A stretch of DNA of 64,000 nucleotides, from positions 1 through 64,000 of the forward strand of contig NZ_JAFCLS010000040.1 of the NCBI RefSeq assembly GCF_018131075.1, given 5' to 3'. Below the pieces are notes generated by a model. That model was not told where the DNA came from and ran no database searches. It saw only the letters and a program-made list of their open reading frames with translations. Positions 46,959-56,856 of this stretch are shown here, one piece after another; position 1 is the stretch's first letter, and the number at the start of each line of letters is the position of its first letter. The translations under genes were made by a program, and so were the position numbers. The DNA is from Bradyrhizobium sp. JYMT SZCCT0428. GTDB taxonomy: Bacteria > Pseudomonadota > Alphaproteobacteria > Rhizobiales > Xanthobacteraceae.

Positions 46959-48458
46959 ATGGCGACCGAAACGGCGGCAACGCAAACCGTCCATGAAGCG
47001 CTCCCGGAAACTCGCGGGGCCGATGAGTTCGCGGCGCTACTGAAACAAAGTTTTAAGCCACGAACCGAACGTGCCGCCACCGAAGTTGAAAACGCGGTCC
47101 AGACGCTGGTTGAGCAGGCTCTCGCCAACACGAGCCTGATCAAGAACGATGTTCTGGATACGATCGAGGAGATGATCGCACAGCTGGACAAGAAGCTGTC
47201 GGCGCAATTGAATGAAGTTCTTCATGCGCCGGAATTTCAGCAAATCGAGAGCGCGTGGCGTGGTCTCAAATATCTCGTGTTCCAGTCCGAGACGGACGCG
47301 ATGCTTAAGATTCGCGTGATGAATGTCGCCAAAGGCGAGCTTTACCGTCACTTGCGGCAGTACCCTAACGCGGCGTGGGATCAAAGCCCCTTATTTAAAA
47401 AGGTGTATGAAGAGGAGTTCGGCCAGTTGGGCGGTCAGCCCTATGGTTGCCTGGTTGGCGACTATTATTTTAGTCACTTGCCGACCGACGTGCAGCTATT
47501 GCGGGACATCAGCAAGATCGCTGGTGCGGCACATGCGCCGTTCTTCGCGGCCGCAGATTCGACCCTGATGGGTATGGATTCGTGGAACGAGTTGATGAAT
47601 CCGCGTGATCTGAGCAAGCTGTTCGATACACCAGAATATGCGGCTTGGAAGTCATTGCGGGATTCCGACGACGCGAAGTATGTTGGCCTTTGCCTGCCGC
47701 GTGTGCTTGCCCGGCTGCCGTACGGCGCCAAAACCGAACCTGTCGAAGAGTTCGCCTTCGAAGAGGATACGGACGCTCACAAGGGTGAAAAATACGCATG
47801 GATGAATGCGGCCTACTCGATGGCGGCAAATATCAACCGCGCCTTCAAGGAATATGGGTGGTGCGCCCGTATACGCGGCGTTCAATCGGGAGGTGAGGTC
47901 GAAGATCTGCCTTCCCACACCTTTCCGACCGATGATGGCGGCGTTGATCTAAAATGCCCGACCGAGATAGCCATCAGCGACCGCCGCGAAGCTGAACTCG
48001 CAAAATCAGGATTGATTCCACTGATTCACCGCAAGAACACCGACCGGGCTGCGTTCATCGGTGCCCAATCCCTAGCCAAGCCGAAGGCCTACCAGAATAA
48101 CCCTGAAGCGACGGCCTCCAGCAATTTGGCATCGCGCTTGCCCTATATGTTTGCGGTCAGTCGATTCGCTCACTTTTTAAAGTGTATGGTGCGCGACAAG
48201 GTAGGCTCATATTATGAGAAGGAACAGCTGCAGAAGTGGCTGACGAACTGGATCATGGAATACGTTGACGGTGATCCAAAGAATTCAAGCGAGAGCGTAA
48301 AGTGCCGAAGGCCACTGGCTGGTGCGAAGATAACGATCGTTGAAAACGAAGAAAATCCGGGATATTACTCTGCAACCTTCGAGCTGCGGCCACATTTCCA
48401 GCTGGAGGGGATGGACATTGGCCTGCGCCTGGTTTCGCGGTTACCCGTTGCGAAGTGA
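46959..48458 (+). CDS. tssC: T6SS sheath large subunit TssC
   Basis: A 499-aa TssC/VipB protein, the major sheath subunit. Family patterns are clear: APEFQQIESAWRGLKYLVFQ, FGQLGGQPYGCLVGDYYFSH, and LPRVLARLPYG, with the C-terminal FELRPHFQLEGMDIGLRLVS. I chose the ATG at 46959 with GGAG eight bases upstream; a TTG two codons earlier is possible. Contraction of the TssBC sheath drives the Hcp-VgrG tube. Confidence 0.97.
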   Translation: MATETAATQTVHEALPETRGADEFAALLKQSFKPRTERAATEVENAVQTLVEQALANTSLIKNDVLDTIEEMIAQLDKKLSAQLNEVLHAPEFQQIESAWRGLKYLVFQSETDAMLKIRVMNVAKGELYRHLRQYPNAAWDQSPLFKKVYEEEFGQLGGQPYGCLVGDYYFSHLPTDVQLLRDISKIAGAAHAPFFAAADSTLMGMDSWNELMNPRDLSKLFDTPEYAAWKSLRDSDDAKYVGLCLPRVLARLPYGAKTEPVEEFAFEEDTDAHKGEKYAWMNAAYSMAANINRAFKEYGWCARIRGVQSGGEVEDLPSHTFPTDDGGVDLKCPTEIAISDRREAELAKSGLIPLIHRKNTDRAAFIGAQSLAKPKAYQNNPEATASSNLASRLPYMFAVSRFAHFLKCMVRDKVGSYYEKEQLQKWLTNWIMEYVDGDPKNSSESVKCRRPLAGAKITIVENEENPGYYSATFELRPHFQLEGMDIGLRLVSRLPVAK

Positions 48459-48577
48459 AAATTCATTGAACTACTGAAGCCGATTCGAAGACCAAGATTA
48501 GAGGCTTTGCCTCACATCGTGCCGTGATGGTGCGACATGGGGAACGTGATCCTCGGCACAAACGAAGGGGAATTCAA

Positions 48578-49084
48578 ATGGCTGGCGATATGTTTCTGCA
48601 GCTTGATGGCATTACGGGCGAATCGATTGACGAAGCAACACCGTCTCACAAGAACGAGATCGATATCATTGGTTGGTCGTTTGGGGTGAGCAACCCGGCG
48701 TCCTTCGCGTTGGGGCAGGGCGGTCAGCAAAGCAAGCCCACTTTTTCAGATTTTCATGTCAGCAAGTACGTTGACAAGGCAACTGCTGCTTTGATGAACG
48801 CTTCCGCGACCGGGAAACACTTCGCGGGCGGAAAGATCACTTGCCGTAAAGCCAGGGGCGGCAACGACAAACTCGAATACCTGGTCATCAAACTGACGGA
48901 AGTCCTGGTGACGAGCGTCCAGCATAGCGGGTCGGGATCTGAGCAATATGTACACGAAAGTGTGACGTTGACCTGCGGTGTCATCGAATTAACCTACCAG
49001 GGCCAAGCAGACGCCGACGGCACTCCTGCCGGCAATTTCGACTTCACCTACGATTTGCAGAAGCAGACGGCGAAGCTTAGTTAG
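48578..49084 (+). CDS. hcp: T6SS tube protein Hcp (TssD)
   Basis: A 168-aa Hcp protein that forms the expelled tube. Motifs: DMFLQLDGITGESIDEATPS, then IDIIGWSFGVSNP, and VTLTCGVIELTYQ. Start: ATG at 48578 with GAAGGGG upstream; two in-frame upstream codons (GTG 48524, ATG 48527) would add 17-18 non-conserved residues. It is a single copy here and has no extra effector domain. Confidence 0.97.
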   Translation: MAGDMFLQLDGITGESIDEATPSHKNEIDIIGWSFGVSNPASFALGQGGQQSKPTFSDFHVSKYVDKATAALMNASATGKHFAGGKITCRKARGGNDKLEYLVIKLTEVLVTSVQHSGSGSEQYVHESVTLTCGVIELTYQGQADADGTPAGNFDFTYDLQKQTAKLS

Positions 49085-49215
49085 CTCCTGATTTGCATTC
49101 TATTCGATGGGCACATGTGTCCGCAGTCGCGGCTGGATCCCATGCCGCGATTGAGATCGGCGACCTGTGATCGCAATCTCGCGATAGATTGTTTCGGAAA
49201 CATGAAAGCTACGCG

Positions 49216-49761
49216 ATGGCCGACCGAGACATTAAGACCCGTCTCAGCCCACCGCTAATGTACGTGTTCCGCTCGGCGCACAATGCCAAGGACGCGCAGA
49301 AAACGGTGGACTTGCGCGACGAAGCCGGAGGACGCGTCATCGCGGATCGCAGATTGCGGCCCCGTCAGGTAATCACCGAGCCGGCGCTCCGCCGCGAGGT
49401 CGCGCGTGATCTCGATTCATTGTTGAATACGATCGAGATGGCATCGACGATCGATATGGGTCTCACTCCGTATGTCCGCAAATCGATTCTCAACTTTGGT
49501 ATTCCGGACCTGACTCGCCGCTCGATTGATGAAGCCGGAGTAGATGACATTCCGGAAGAACTCAAGATCGCGATCCTGAATTACGAACCGCGGCTTGCAG
49601 CGGCTTCGTTGCAGATTGAGCGGGACAATAGTGTCGATGCGGCCGAGCTCAAGGTGAGATTTGTGGTTCGGGCCGAATTGATATGCCACCCGGTTCACGT
49701 TCCGGTGGAATTTGTCGCTGACGTGATCGACACCGGAAAGATTGTCATCAATCGTGTGTGA
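49216..49761 (+). CDS. tssE: T6SS baseplate subunit TssE
   Basis: A 181-aa gp25-like baseplate protein. Motif: AMADRDIKTRLSPPLMYVFR near the start, then VARDLDSLLNTI and VRKSILNFGIPDLT. The family's lysozyme-like fold is not catalytic in T6SS. The start is likely the ATG at 49216, though the ribosome binding site is weak; an in-frame TTG at 49189 is an alternative. It ends six bases before tssF begins. Confidence 0.95.
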   Translation: MADRDIKTRLSPPLMYVFRSAHNAKDAQKTVDLRDEAGGRVIADRRLRPRQVITEPALRREVARDLDSLLNTIEMASTIDMGLTPYVRKSILNFGIPDLTRRSIDEAGVDDIPEELKIAILNYEPRLAAASLQIERDNSVDAAELKVRFVVRAELICHPVHVPVEFVADVIDTGKIVINRV

Positions 49762-49767
49762 AATTCA

Positions 49768-51729
49768 ATGAACCGGGAATTTCTCGATCTCTATAATCGG
49801 GAACTTCAGTTGCTCAACGAGCAGGCCCGTGAGTTTGCGGGCGAATATCCGGGCATCGCCGAGCGGCTCGGCGGAATACTGGAAGACCGCGTTGATCCGA
49901 TGATAGGCGGTCTTTTAGAAGGCGCTGCCTTTCTAGCCGCGCGGGTGCAACTGAAGCTGAAGCACGAATTTCCTGAATTCACCAGCAGCCTGCTGGAGCA
50001 ACTGGCCCCGCATTACCAGGCGCCGACGCCGTCGATGATGTTGGCAAAGGTGGTTCCGGTATACGGCGACGCTGCCTTGCGCGACGGACGCGCGATCGAC
50101 CGCGGCGCCTATCTCGACGCCACATTTCGTCAACTCGACCGGCAGATTGCGTGCCGCTATCGCCTTTGCAACGATATGGTCGTGTGGCCTTTTGAACTAA
50201 CAGGAGCTGAATATTATTCATCGCCGGCGCCACTGCAAGCTCTTGGCTTGTCGGTTGGTACCGAGGTGCTGTCAGGCATGCGGTTGACATTTACGCATCG
50301 CACGGTGCCGAATTGGGAGGATGAGCCGTCGGACGCGGAGGCAATCAAGAAGCCTGAGATGCATTTCGCCGGCTGCCGTACGTCTGATCTGCCAATCTAC
50401 TTCGTCGGTTCGGAAGCTGATTCGATCGGGCTCTATGAGCAATTGTTTGCTCACTGTAAGGGTATCTATTTCCGCTGTCTCGACGAATTTGGCGATCCGA
50501 TTATTCATCGCGCGTCGACGGATTGCCTTCAGCAGGTTGGGTTCGAACGCAATGATGCCCTGTTTCCGAATGACTATCGGGTGTTCGAGGGATTTGATCT
50601 CCTGCGAGAATACTTCGTATTTCCACGCAAATTCCTTGGCTGCAACCTGACGCGGCTCGGCGACGTGCTGCCGCTGCTGAAAGCCAAGACGGTTGATGTT
50701 TTGATCGCGTTCAATGAAGTCAATGTGCGACTTGCCGCTGCAATACGACCAGAGATGTTTGCGCTGTATGCGGCGCCCGCCATCAACCTGTTCGAAAAGA
50801 CCACTGACCGCATCGCTCTGAAATCGAATCAGCACGAATACCATGTCGTGCCCGATCGCAGTCACTCCCTCGATTTCGAACCACATCGACTGCTTGATGT
50901 CTATGCGCATTACCCAGGTGGGCAGGATAAGGTTCCGGTGCAGCCGCTTTATTCTGCAGCGCTCGACGGATCACACAGCTCAAGTCTCCATTACACCACA
51001 CGGCGGTTGCCCCGACGGCGCACCGTTGAGGAGAAGCGTACCGGCATTTCTTCCGATTACGTCGGGACAGACATGTTCATCTCGCTCAGCGAACTCGGCG
51101 GCATCGATGATGAGGCCGCCATCGCGGAATTGAGCGTGCGGGCGCTATGCTCGAATCGACATTTGACCGAACATCTGCCGATTGGGGCTGGCGGCGCTGA
51201 TTTCCGTTTGCTCGATGATTTTTCGCTGGATCTGGTATGCGTCGCGGGGCCTACCCCGCCGCGGGAGCCCGTGGTGGCGCAATTGCGCAGCCGCAGCGAA
51301 ACGGCGCACACCGGCACTGTCACTTGGCGGCTCGTCAACTTACTGAGTACCAATCACCTTGGTCTGGTCGAACGCGGCGCGGGTCGCAATGCGCAGGCGC
51401 TCCGCGAAAGCCTAGCAATGTTTGCCGAAATGACCGACAGCGTTACCGAGCGCCGCATTCGTGGCGTCCGAAGTGTCGATAGCCGGCCAATCAATCGACG
51501 CATTCGCGAGCGCGGCGGCATCGGAGTCGCGCGCGGGGTAGAGATTAGCGTAACGATTGATGAAAGGGCTTTCGAAGGAACTGGCATTTTTCTACTTGGC
51601 GCGGTCCTGGACCGGTTCTTTGCGGAGTATTCCGGCTTCAATCATTTCACCCAGACGGTAATTCACTCTGTGGAGCGTGGAGAGATCATGCGGTGGCCGC
51701 CCCGGATGGGGAAGCGACGTCCGCTATGA
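49768..51729 (+). CDS. tssF: T6SS baseplate subunit TssF
   Basis: A 653-aa TssF protein of normal length. Family patterns: FLDLYNRELQLLNEQAREFA with AEYPGIAERL-like spacing, GLLEGAAFLAARVQLKLKHE, and near the end DRFFAEYSGFNHFTQTVIHS. It is the wedge core of the baseplate together with TssG and TssE. Its end is followed 19 bases later by the tssG start, and tssE-tssF-tssG are probably translated together. Confidence 0.95.
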   Translation: MNREFLDLYNRELQLLNEQAREFAGEYPGIAERLGGILEDRVDPMIGGLLEGAAFLAARVQLKLKHEFPEFTSSLLEQLAPHYQAPTPSMMLAKVVPVYGDAALRDGRAIDRGAYLDATFRQLDRQIACRYRLCNDMVVWPFELTGAEYYSSPAPLQALGLSVGTEVLSGMRLTFTHRTVPNWEDEPSDAEAIKKPEMHFAGCRTSDLPIYFVGSEADSIGLYEQLFAHCKGIYFRCLDEFGDPIIHRASTDCLQQVGFERNDALFPNDYRVFEGFDLLREYFVFPRKFLGCNLTRLGDVLPLLKAKTVDVLIAFNEVNVRLAAAIRPEMFALYAAPAINLFEKTTDRIALKSNQHEYHVVPDRSHSLDFEPHRLLDVYAHYPGGQDKVPVQPLYSAALDGSHSSSLHYTTRRLPRRRTVEEKRTGISSDYVGTDMFISLSELGGIDDEAAIAELSVRALCSNRHLTEHLPIGAGGADFRLLDDFSLDLVCVAGPTPPREPVVAQLRSRSETAHTGTVTWRLVNLLSTNHLGLVERGAGRNAQALRESLAMFAEMTDSVTERRIRGVRSVDSRPINRRIRERGGIGVARGVEISVTIDERAFEGTGIFLLGAVLDRFFAEYSGFNHFTQTVIHSVERGEIMRWPPRMGKRRPL

Positions 51730-51748
51730 CCTATGCATTGAGGTGGCC

Positions 51749-52786
51749 ATGACGTTTCTCCGTAACCTCGAAGAGGAACCATGGCGCTTCGATTACTTCG
51801 CCGTATTGCGGCATCTCGAACGAAAGCACAAGAATCGCCCCCGCATCGGCGAGAGCACTGCCAGGCGTGATGAGTTCGTTCATTTCGGGCAGGATCCTTT
51901 CATGGACTTTCCTGCTTCCAATCTTGCGCGGGTAGTGCAGGAGGAGGACAAGACACTCAGGATATTCGTCAAATATCTTGGCCTACTGGGGCCGCAAGGG
52001 GCGTTACCTCTCGCAATCACGGAAGAAGCCCATCACTATGTGATCGCTCGAGATGACGCCTTTCCGCGGTTTCTCGATATCTTCAATCATCGATTTATTC
52101 AGTTATTTTTCCGTGCTTGGGCGGATTCCAGGCCGATAGCACAACATGACCGACCCGATCTGGACCGCTTCGTGGCATATATCGGTTCTGCAATTGGCCT
52201 GGGATCTACGCCCTACCGAGACCTAGACAGTGTGCCGGACGCCGCCAAGCTTGGCTATGCCGGTCTTTTGGGAGCAAAGGCCAAATCCGCGTCGCGTCTC
52301 TCGGCGGCAATACAAGGCCTCTTCAAGGTCGACGCAGAGGTGGAAGAATTCGTTGGAACGCGGTTGGCGATTGAAGCGGCGGAATGGTCGATCGTCGGCA
52401 TGAGATACAACGTTCTTGGTGAAGACGCGCTGCTGGGCCGGACTGTTTTCAGCGTCCAGGACAAGATTCGGATCAGGATCTTTACCAGAAGTCTGGCGCA
52501 GTACATGCGCTTTCTGCCAAGCGGTGATCTGTGCGAGCCTCTCGCTGACCTCGTATTCTTCTACAATGGCGAGGAACTCGACTGGGACGCCGAGTTGGCC
52601 ATTCCGTCGGGCGCTGCGGAGCCCATCCGGCTCGGCCAATTCGGTCAGCTTGGTTGGACCACCTGGATGTCGCCAAACTGGACATTGAAGGATGCATTCC
52701 GGCGTGATGCGCGATTTCATCCTTCCGACCGTATGAAACACAAGCGTTCGCGAAAAGCCGCGGACGGACAACGAAGGGGGAACTGA
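51749..52786 (+). CDS. tssG: T6SS baseplate subunit TssG
   Basis: A 345-aa TssG protein. The ATG at 51749 (MTFLRNLEEEPWRFDYFAVL) has GAGGTGG upstream and fits the family start; the upstream frame overlapping tssF is not used. Other motifs: EFVHFGQDPFMDFPASNLAR, KYLGLLGPQGALPL, and FRAWADSRP. It ends with TGATG, so its stop overlaps the clpV start by one base. Confidence 0.95.
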   Translation: MTFLRNLEEEPWRFDYFAVLRHLERKHKNRPRIGESTARRDEFVHFGQDPFMDFPASNLARVVQEEDKTLRIFVKYLGLLGPQGALPLAITEEAHHYVIARDDAFPRFLDIFNHRFIQLFFRAWADSRPIAQHDRPDLDRFVAYIGSAIGLGSTPYRDLDSVPDAAKLGYAGLLGAKAKSASRLSAAIQGLFKVDAEVEEFVGTRLAIEAAEWSIVGMRYNVLGEDALLGRTVFSVQDKIRIRIFTRSLAQYMRFLPSGDLCEPLADLVFFYNGEELDWDAELAIPSGAAEPIRLGQFGQLGWTTWMSPNWTLKDAFRRDARFHPSDRMKHKRSRKAADGQRRGN

Positions 52787-55470
52787 TGGCCGACATTAGT
52801 CTTGAGGCGGTCGCAGGCAAGCTCAACAGGGTTGGATATGAAGCGTTCTTCAAGGCGCTGCGACAGGCCAAGGGCGCGGGCAACCGCAACGTCGAGCTTG
52901 CGCACTGGCTTGCCCATATCCTGCAGAGCGAGCGTAGCGATATTGGCCTAACACTGAATCATTTCAGCATCGACCACGGCAGGCTGATGGCGAACGTGAC
53001 TGCAGTGGTCAACAGCTTCCGTAAGAACGAAACCGAGATGCCCGCGGTATCTAACACGGTCATGGATCTGCTTGATCGCGGTTGGCATTACGCCACCCTG
53101 TTTTTCGGGGAAACCCAGATTCGGACCGGCCACGTTCTGGTTGGCGCACTGCAATCACGCGAACTCGCGCGCGCGTTCATCAGCCTTTCCCCGGAATTCA
53201 GCAAGATATCGGTCGATGTGTTGACTGCGGAATACCGAAATATTTGGGCAGGATCTGAGGAAGAAACCCTGCGTCCGATGGACGGGTCGGGGCTTGTCGC
53301 TCCAGGTGCGGCCGGTGCCGGTCATTCTGCCAGCCAAAAAGGCACAACGGCTCTTGATCGTTTTTCTCAAGATCTCACGGCCAAGGCGCGATCGGGCGAG
53401 ATGGACCCTATCCTCGGCCGCGACGAGGAAGTTCGACAAATAATCGATGTTTTGATGCGAAGGCGTCAGAACAATCCTATCCTTACCGGCGAAGCCGGGG
53501 TCGGAAAGACTGCGGTGGTCGAGGGCTTTGCCCAGCGTATTGCGGCGGGCGAAGTGCCGCCGCCGCTTCGCAACGTGAGGCTGTGCGTGCTCGATGTGGG
53601 CCTGATGCAAGCCGGCGCTTCGATGAAGGGTGAGTTTGAACAGCGCCTGCGGTCGGTGATCGACGAGGTGCAACAATCGCCGACCCCAATAATCCTGTTT
53701 ATCGACGAAGCTCATACGTTGATCGGGGCAGGCGGGTCGGCGGGCACGGGTGATGCGGCCAATCTGCTCAAGCCGGCTTTGGCGAGGGGGACGCTCCGGA
53801 CCATCGCTGCAACCACGTGGTCGGAATACCGCCAGTATATCGAAAAAGATCCTGCACTCACGCGGCGCTTCCAGCCCATTCAGATCAATGAGCCGGACGT
53901 TCAGAAATGCTGCGACATGTTACGCGGAATTCTAGGTCCCATGGAGAAGCATCATAAGGTGCGGATTTCCGACGCCGCTATCGTTGCTGCTGTAAACCTT
54001 TCACATCGTTACATTCCCTCGCGGCAGCTACCGGACAAGGCCGTGAGTCTTCTGGATACTGCTTCGGCCCGTGTCGCCATCAGCCAGAGCGCAGTTCCGG
54101 CGTTGATCGAAGACGTGACCTCTTCGATCGCCGCCTACGAGAACGAGAAGGCCGCATTGATCGATGATAACGATCTCGGCGTGGTTGGCGAAGAAAGGAT
54201 TGGCGCGATCGATGGCGAAATTGCCGCGTTAACGGAGAAGCTTACGGCCCTGGATGCAGAATGGGCAGCCGAAAAGAAAATTGTCGATAGCATTCGCAGC
54301 CTACGAGACATCCTCAATCCTGCCGAGACCGATGCGGGATCCACACCTCCATCAGAGTCTCAGCCAGCCGAACCTGTTGATAAGGAGGAAGTGCGCAAAC
54401 AGCTTCGTCAAACATTCACCGACCTTGAGGCGAGAGACCCCGAAAAGCGCATGGTCTTCGCCCATGTCGATGAACAAGTTGTGGCGTCCATTGTCTCCGA
54501 CTGGACGGGAATTCCGGTCGGACGCATGTTGAAAGACGAGATCGAGAACGTACTTCGCCTGCCGGAGATTCTGAACAGGCGTGTGGTCGGGCAATCCCAT
54601 GGTCTGGCCACGATTGCCAAGCGAATTGAAACCAACCGTGCCAAGCTCGACAATCCCAACAAGCCTATCGGCGTTTTCATGCTGTGCGGGCCGTCCGGTG
54701 TCGGCAAGACCGAAACGGCATTGGCACTTGCGGAAGCGCTCTATGGTGGCGAGAACAACATAATCACAATAAACATGTCGGAATTCCAGGAAGCACATAC
54801 GGTTTCATCGCTGAAAGGGGCACCTCCCGGGTATGTTGGCTTTGGGGAGGGGGGGCGGCTTACCGAGGCCGTTCGACGCAAGCCGTATAGCGTTGTCTTG
54901 CTCGATGAAGTAGAAAAGGCTCACGCGGATGTTCATGAGATATTCTTCCAGGTATTCGACAAGGGATTCATGGATGATGGAAATGGCCGCCGGATTGATT
55001 TCAAGAATACCTTGATCATACTTACGACGAACGTCGGCACGGATCTGATCATGGGGCTATCCGCAGATCCGAAGTATCGCGAGGATTCGGAGGCTTTGGC
55101 TCAGGAATTGCGGCCTGAACTATTGAAAGTATTTCCGCCGGCGCTGCTTGGGCGAATGGTTTCCATTCCTTACTATCCGCTATCGAACAAGATGTTGGGC
55201 GGCATCGTGCGGTTGGCCCTGGATCGTATCGGTAGGCGCGTTCAGGAGAACCACAAGGCGGACTTCAAATACGATCAGGCTGTCGTCGATCACATCGTCT
55301 CGATGTGCAATGACCCGGATTCCGGCGGGCGCATGATCGATAACATCATCAACAACACGCTGCTGCCGGCGATGTCGCGCGAATTCCTGAAACGCTCGCT
55401 TGCGAAACAGGAATTGAAAGAAGCGAAGGTCACGATTGAGAATGATGACTTTGCATATGCGTGGATATGA
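52786..55470 (+). CDS. clpV: T6SS ATPase ClpV (TssH)
   Basis: An 894-aa AAA+ ATPase that disassembles contracted sheaths. N-domain about 1-160; first AAA domain with Walker A GEAGVGKTA (235-243) and Walker B ILFIDEAHTL; middle coiled-coil; second AAA domain with GPSGVGKTE (about 635) and VLLDEVEKAH. Both Walker motifs are intact. It starts within the tssG stop (1-base overlap). The T6SS type is supported by the operon rather than by the ATPase alone. Confidence 0.95.
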   Translation: MADISLEAVAGKLNRVGYEAFFKALRQAKGAGNRNVELAHWLAHILQSERSDIGLTLNHFSIDHGRLMANVTAVVNSFRKNETEMPAVSNTVMDLLDRGWHYATLFFGETQIRTGHVLVGALQSRELARAFISLSPEFSKISVDVLTAEYRNIWAGSEEETLRPMDGSGLVAPGAAGAGHSASQKGTTALDRFSQDLTAKARSGEMDPILGRDEEVRQIIDVLMRRRQNNPILTGEAGVGKTAVVEGFAQRIAAGEVPPPLRNVRLCVLDVGLMQAGASMKGEFEQRLRSVIDEVQQSPTPIILFIDEAHTLIGAGGSAGTGDAANLLKPALARGTLRTIAATTWSEYRQYIEKDPALTRRFQPIQINEPDVQKCCDMLRGILGPMEKHHKVRISDAAIVAAVNLSHRYIPSRQLPDKAVSLLDTASARVAISQSAVPALIEDVTSSIAAYENEKAALIDDNDLGVVGEERIGAIDGEIAALTEKLTALDAEWAAEKKIVDSIRSLRDILNPAETDAGSTPPSESQPAEPVDKEEVRKQLRQTFTDLEARDPEKRMVFAHVDEQVVASIVSDWTGIPVGRMLKDEIENVLRLPEILNRRVVGQSHGLATIAKRIETNRAKLDNPNKPIGVFMLCGPSGVGKTETALALAEALYGGENNIITINMSEFQEAHTVSSLKGAPPGYVGFGEGGRLTEAVRRKPYSVVLLDEVEKAHADVHEIFFQVFDKGFMDDGNGRRIDFKNTLIILTTNVGTDLIMGLSADPKYREDSEALAQELRPELLKVFPPALLGRMVSIPYYPLSNKMLGGIVRLALDRIGRRVQENHKADFKYDQAVVDHIVSMCNDPDSGGRMIDNIINNTLLPAMSREFLKRSLAKQELKEAKVTIENDDFAYAWI

Positions 55471-55522
55471 TCAGTTGTAGGGGCAACCCAGACAGTCTGC
55501 AGAATACGACAGGGATGAATCG

Positions 55523-55807
55523 ATGGCCAAAAACCGTTTCGAGCAGGTTGATGAGATTCAACCGGATGCGATTAATCTGACCCTTATCAACAAGGGGGAT
55601 ACGCAGGTCGGAATCGTGCACTGTCCAAAAACGGCCGCACCGGACAGAGTGCCGGCGGACATGACAAGTGCGGAAGTCCCCGCACTGCAAGCGGTCGGAG
55701 CGGCCGTTGAACTGGCGAATTCCAAGAAAATTCCGATTGTGGTGATTGATCCTGACAAGGTCTGGAAAAGCGAGTGGGGCGATTTGTGGCGCTACGAAGA
55801 AGATTGA
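55523..55807 (+). CDS. Small T6SS-operon protein (94 aa), unknown
   Basis: A 94-aa acidic protein that I do not recognise. The ATG at 55523 has an AGGGAT-like ribosome binding site. It reads MAKNRFEQVDEIQPDAINLT, and ends VIDPDKVWKSEWGDLWRYEE. It has no signal peptide or membrane segment. It follows clpV by 52 bases, at the end of the rightward operon. It could be an accessory or immunity protein, but there is no evidence for either. Confidence 0.65.
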   Translation: MAKNRFEQVDEIQPDAINLTLINKGDTQVGIVHCPKTAAPDRVPADMTSAEVPALQAVGAAVELANSKKIPIVVIDPDKVWKSEWGDLWRYEED

Positions 55808-55895
55808 GATCACGAAATTCGCAATGGACAGACCCCAGGGTTGCGCAACTTCGCGGATAATTTTGTCGTACGCTATTGATGGAGGAAGCACACTA

Positions 55896-56147
55896 ATGAG
55901 CGCAGGTTATGTCGTCGCCCGAGAAAATTTCAAAGAGGCTGCAAAGCACGTTTCTGCCGAAACTGACCCCGTCATGTTCAATCTGCTCTATGGTCTGCAA
56001 AGCCTGACCAATCAGATTGAGTCTGATTTTGCGGCCCTCTGGACTCGTCTGCAGGACCAGAAAACCTCGAAAAATCCGAACAAGAAGAGGATTGTCGTTG
56101 CAAAAAAATCTCGCAAGAAAAGCGGGAAGAAGCGAGCCAGGAAATGA
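55896..56147 (+). CDS. Small basic protein (83 aa), unknown
   Basis: An 83-aa protein starting at 55896 with GGAGGAAG eight bases before the ATG. The body (MSAGYVVARENFKEAAKHVS; EIESDFAALW-type helix) is followed by a strongly basic tail (KKSRKKSGKKRARK) that could bind nucleic acid or a membrane surface. It is the last gene of the rightward T6SS unit. Family is not recognised. Confidence 0.65.
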   Translation: MSAGYVVARENFKEAAKHVSAETDPVMFNLLYGLQSLTNQIESDFAALWTRLQDQKTSKNPNKKRIVVAKKSRKKSGKKRARK

Positions 56148-56295
56148 ACCGTTGATCCCTAGGGCATTGCGGCGAGATTTCCGTAAGTCTGTTCCAGGTC
56201 TCAAGGCACTGACTCTCGAACGGGCATTAGACCTGGGGACAGAACGACGGCGCTTGTCTGTAGGGTTGGTCAGTCCGCAAACCTGGATTCGAAAT

Positions 56296-56856
56296 CTATC
56301 GAGGTTCGGTAATACCGTTCATCGTATCCATCCGGGCCATATTTCCCGCCAGCTTTGAACTTCCCAAAATCGCCTTGATCAGGGTGACGTCAGAAGCAGG
56401 GCAGGTGAACGTTCGTCTCGGGTCCTTGTTGTATTCTATGAGTCTCCTCGCAAGACTGGCAACCGGCGGCGTGAGATGCGGCACATCTAGTGAGTTGGCT
56501 TCACCTTGTGTGACAATGGAGTAGACCGTTTCCGCCAGGTAAGCCGCCGCTTCCCCCGGCCCCTTTGAAATGACAAGGCCGCGATTTGTGGCGTCGATGA
56601 CCGCGTGCGTCGCCTCATGCACAAGCTCGTGGGGACGTACGTCCGGCGATACAAGAAAAATGGTGTCACTCTCGTGGTCGTATCCGTTGAAGCCCTCGGC
56701 TTTGATGTGAACGCGATTTCTCGCGATGGCATCGCCGATATACCCGAACATGAAGCTTCGTATCTGGACGTTGTCCAATTTGAAGCGGATGTTGTTGCAA
56801 GCAGGAGATGTCAGAATCCCCTTTGCTCTTGATCGAAACGAGGGCAGGTCGGTCAT
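56296..56856 (-). CDS. Putative zinc metallopeptidase (HExxH), candidate effector
   Basis: A 186-aa protein with a clear HExxH zinc motif, His80-Glu81-Ala-Thr-His84 in HELVHEATHAVID. A nearby glutamate (GEAAAYLAE, about residues 102-109) could be the third ligand. No signal peptide is present. An AGGAT ribosome binding site precedes the ATG at 56856. It is on the opposite strand to the T6SS operon and lies between the T6SS and the PD-(D/E)XK protein, a typical place for effectors. Family not recognised; peptidase activity is inferred from the motif only. Confidence 0.65.
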   Translation of the reverse strand: MTDLPSFRSRAKGILTSPACNNIRFKLDNVQIRSFMFGYIGDAIARNRVHIKAEGFNGYDHESDTIFLVSPDVRPHELVHEATHAVIDATNRGLVISKGPGEAAAYLAETVYSIVTQGEANSLDVPHLTPPVASLARRLIEYNKDPRRTFTCPASDVTLIKAILGSSKLAGNMARMDTMNGITEPR

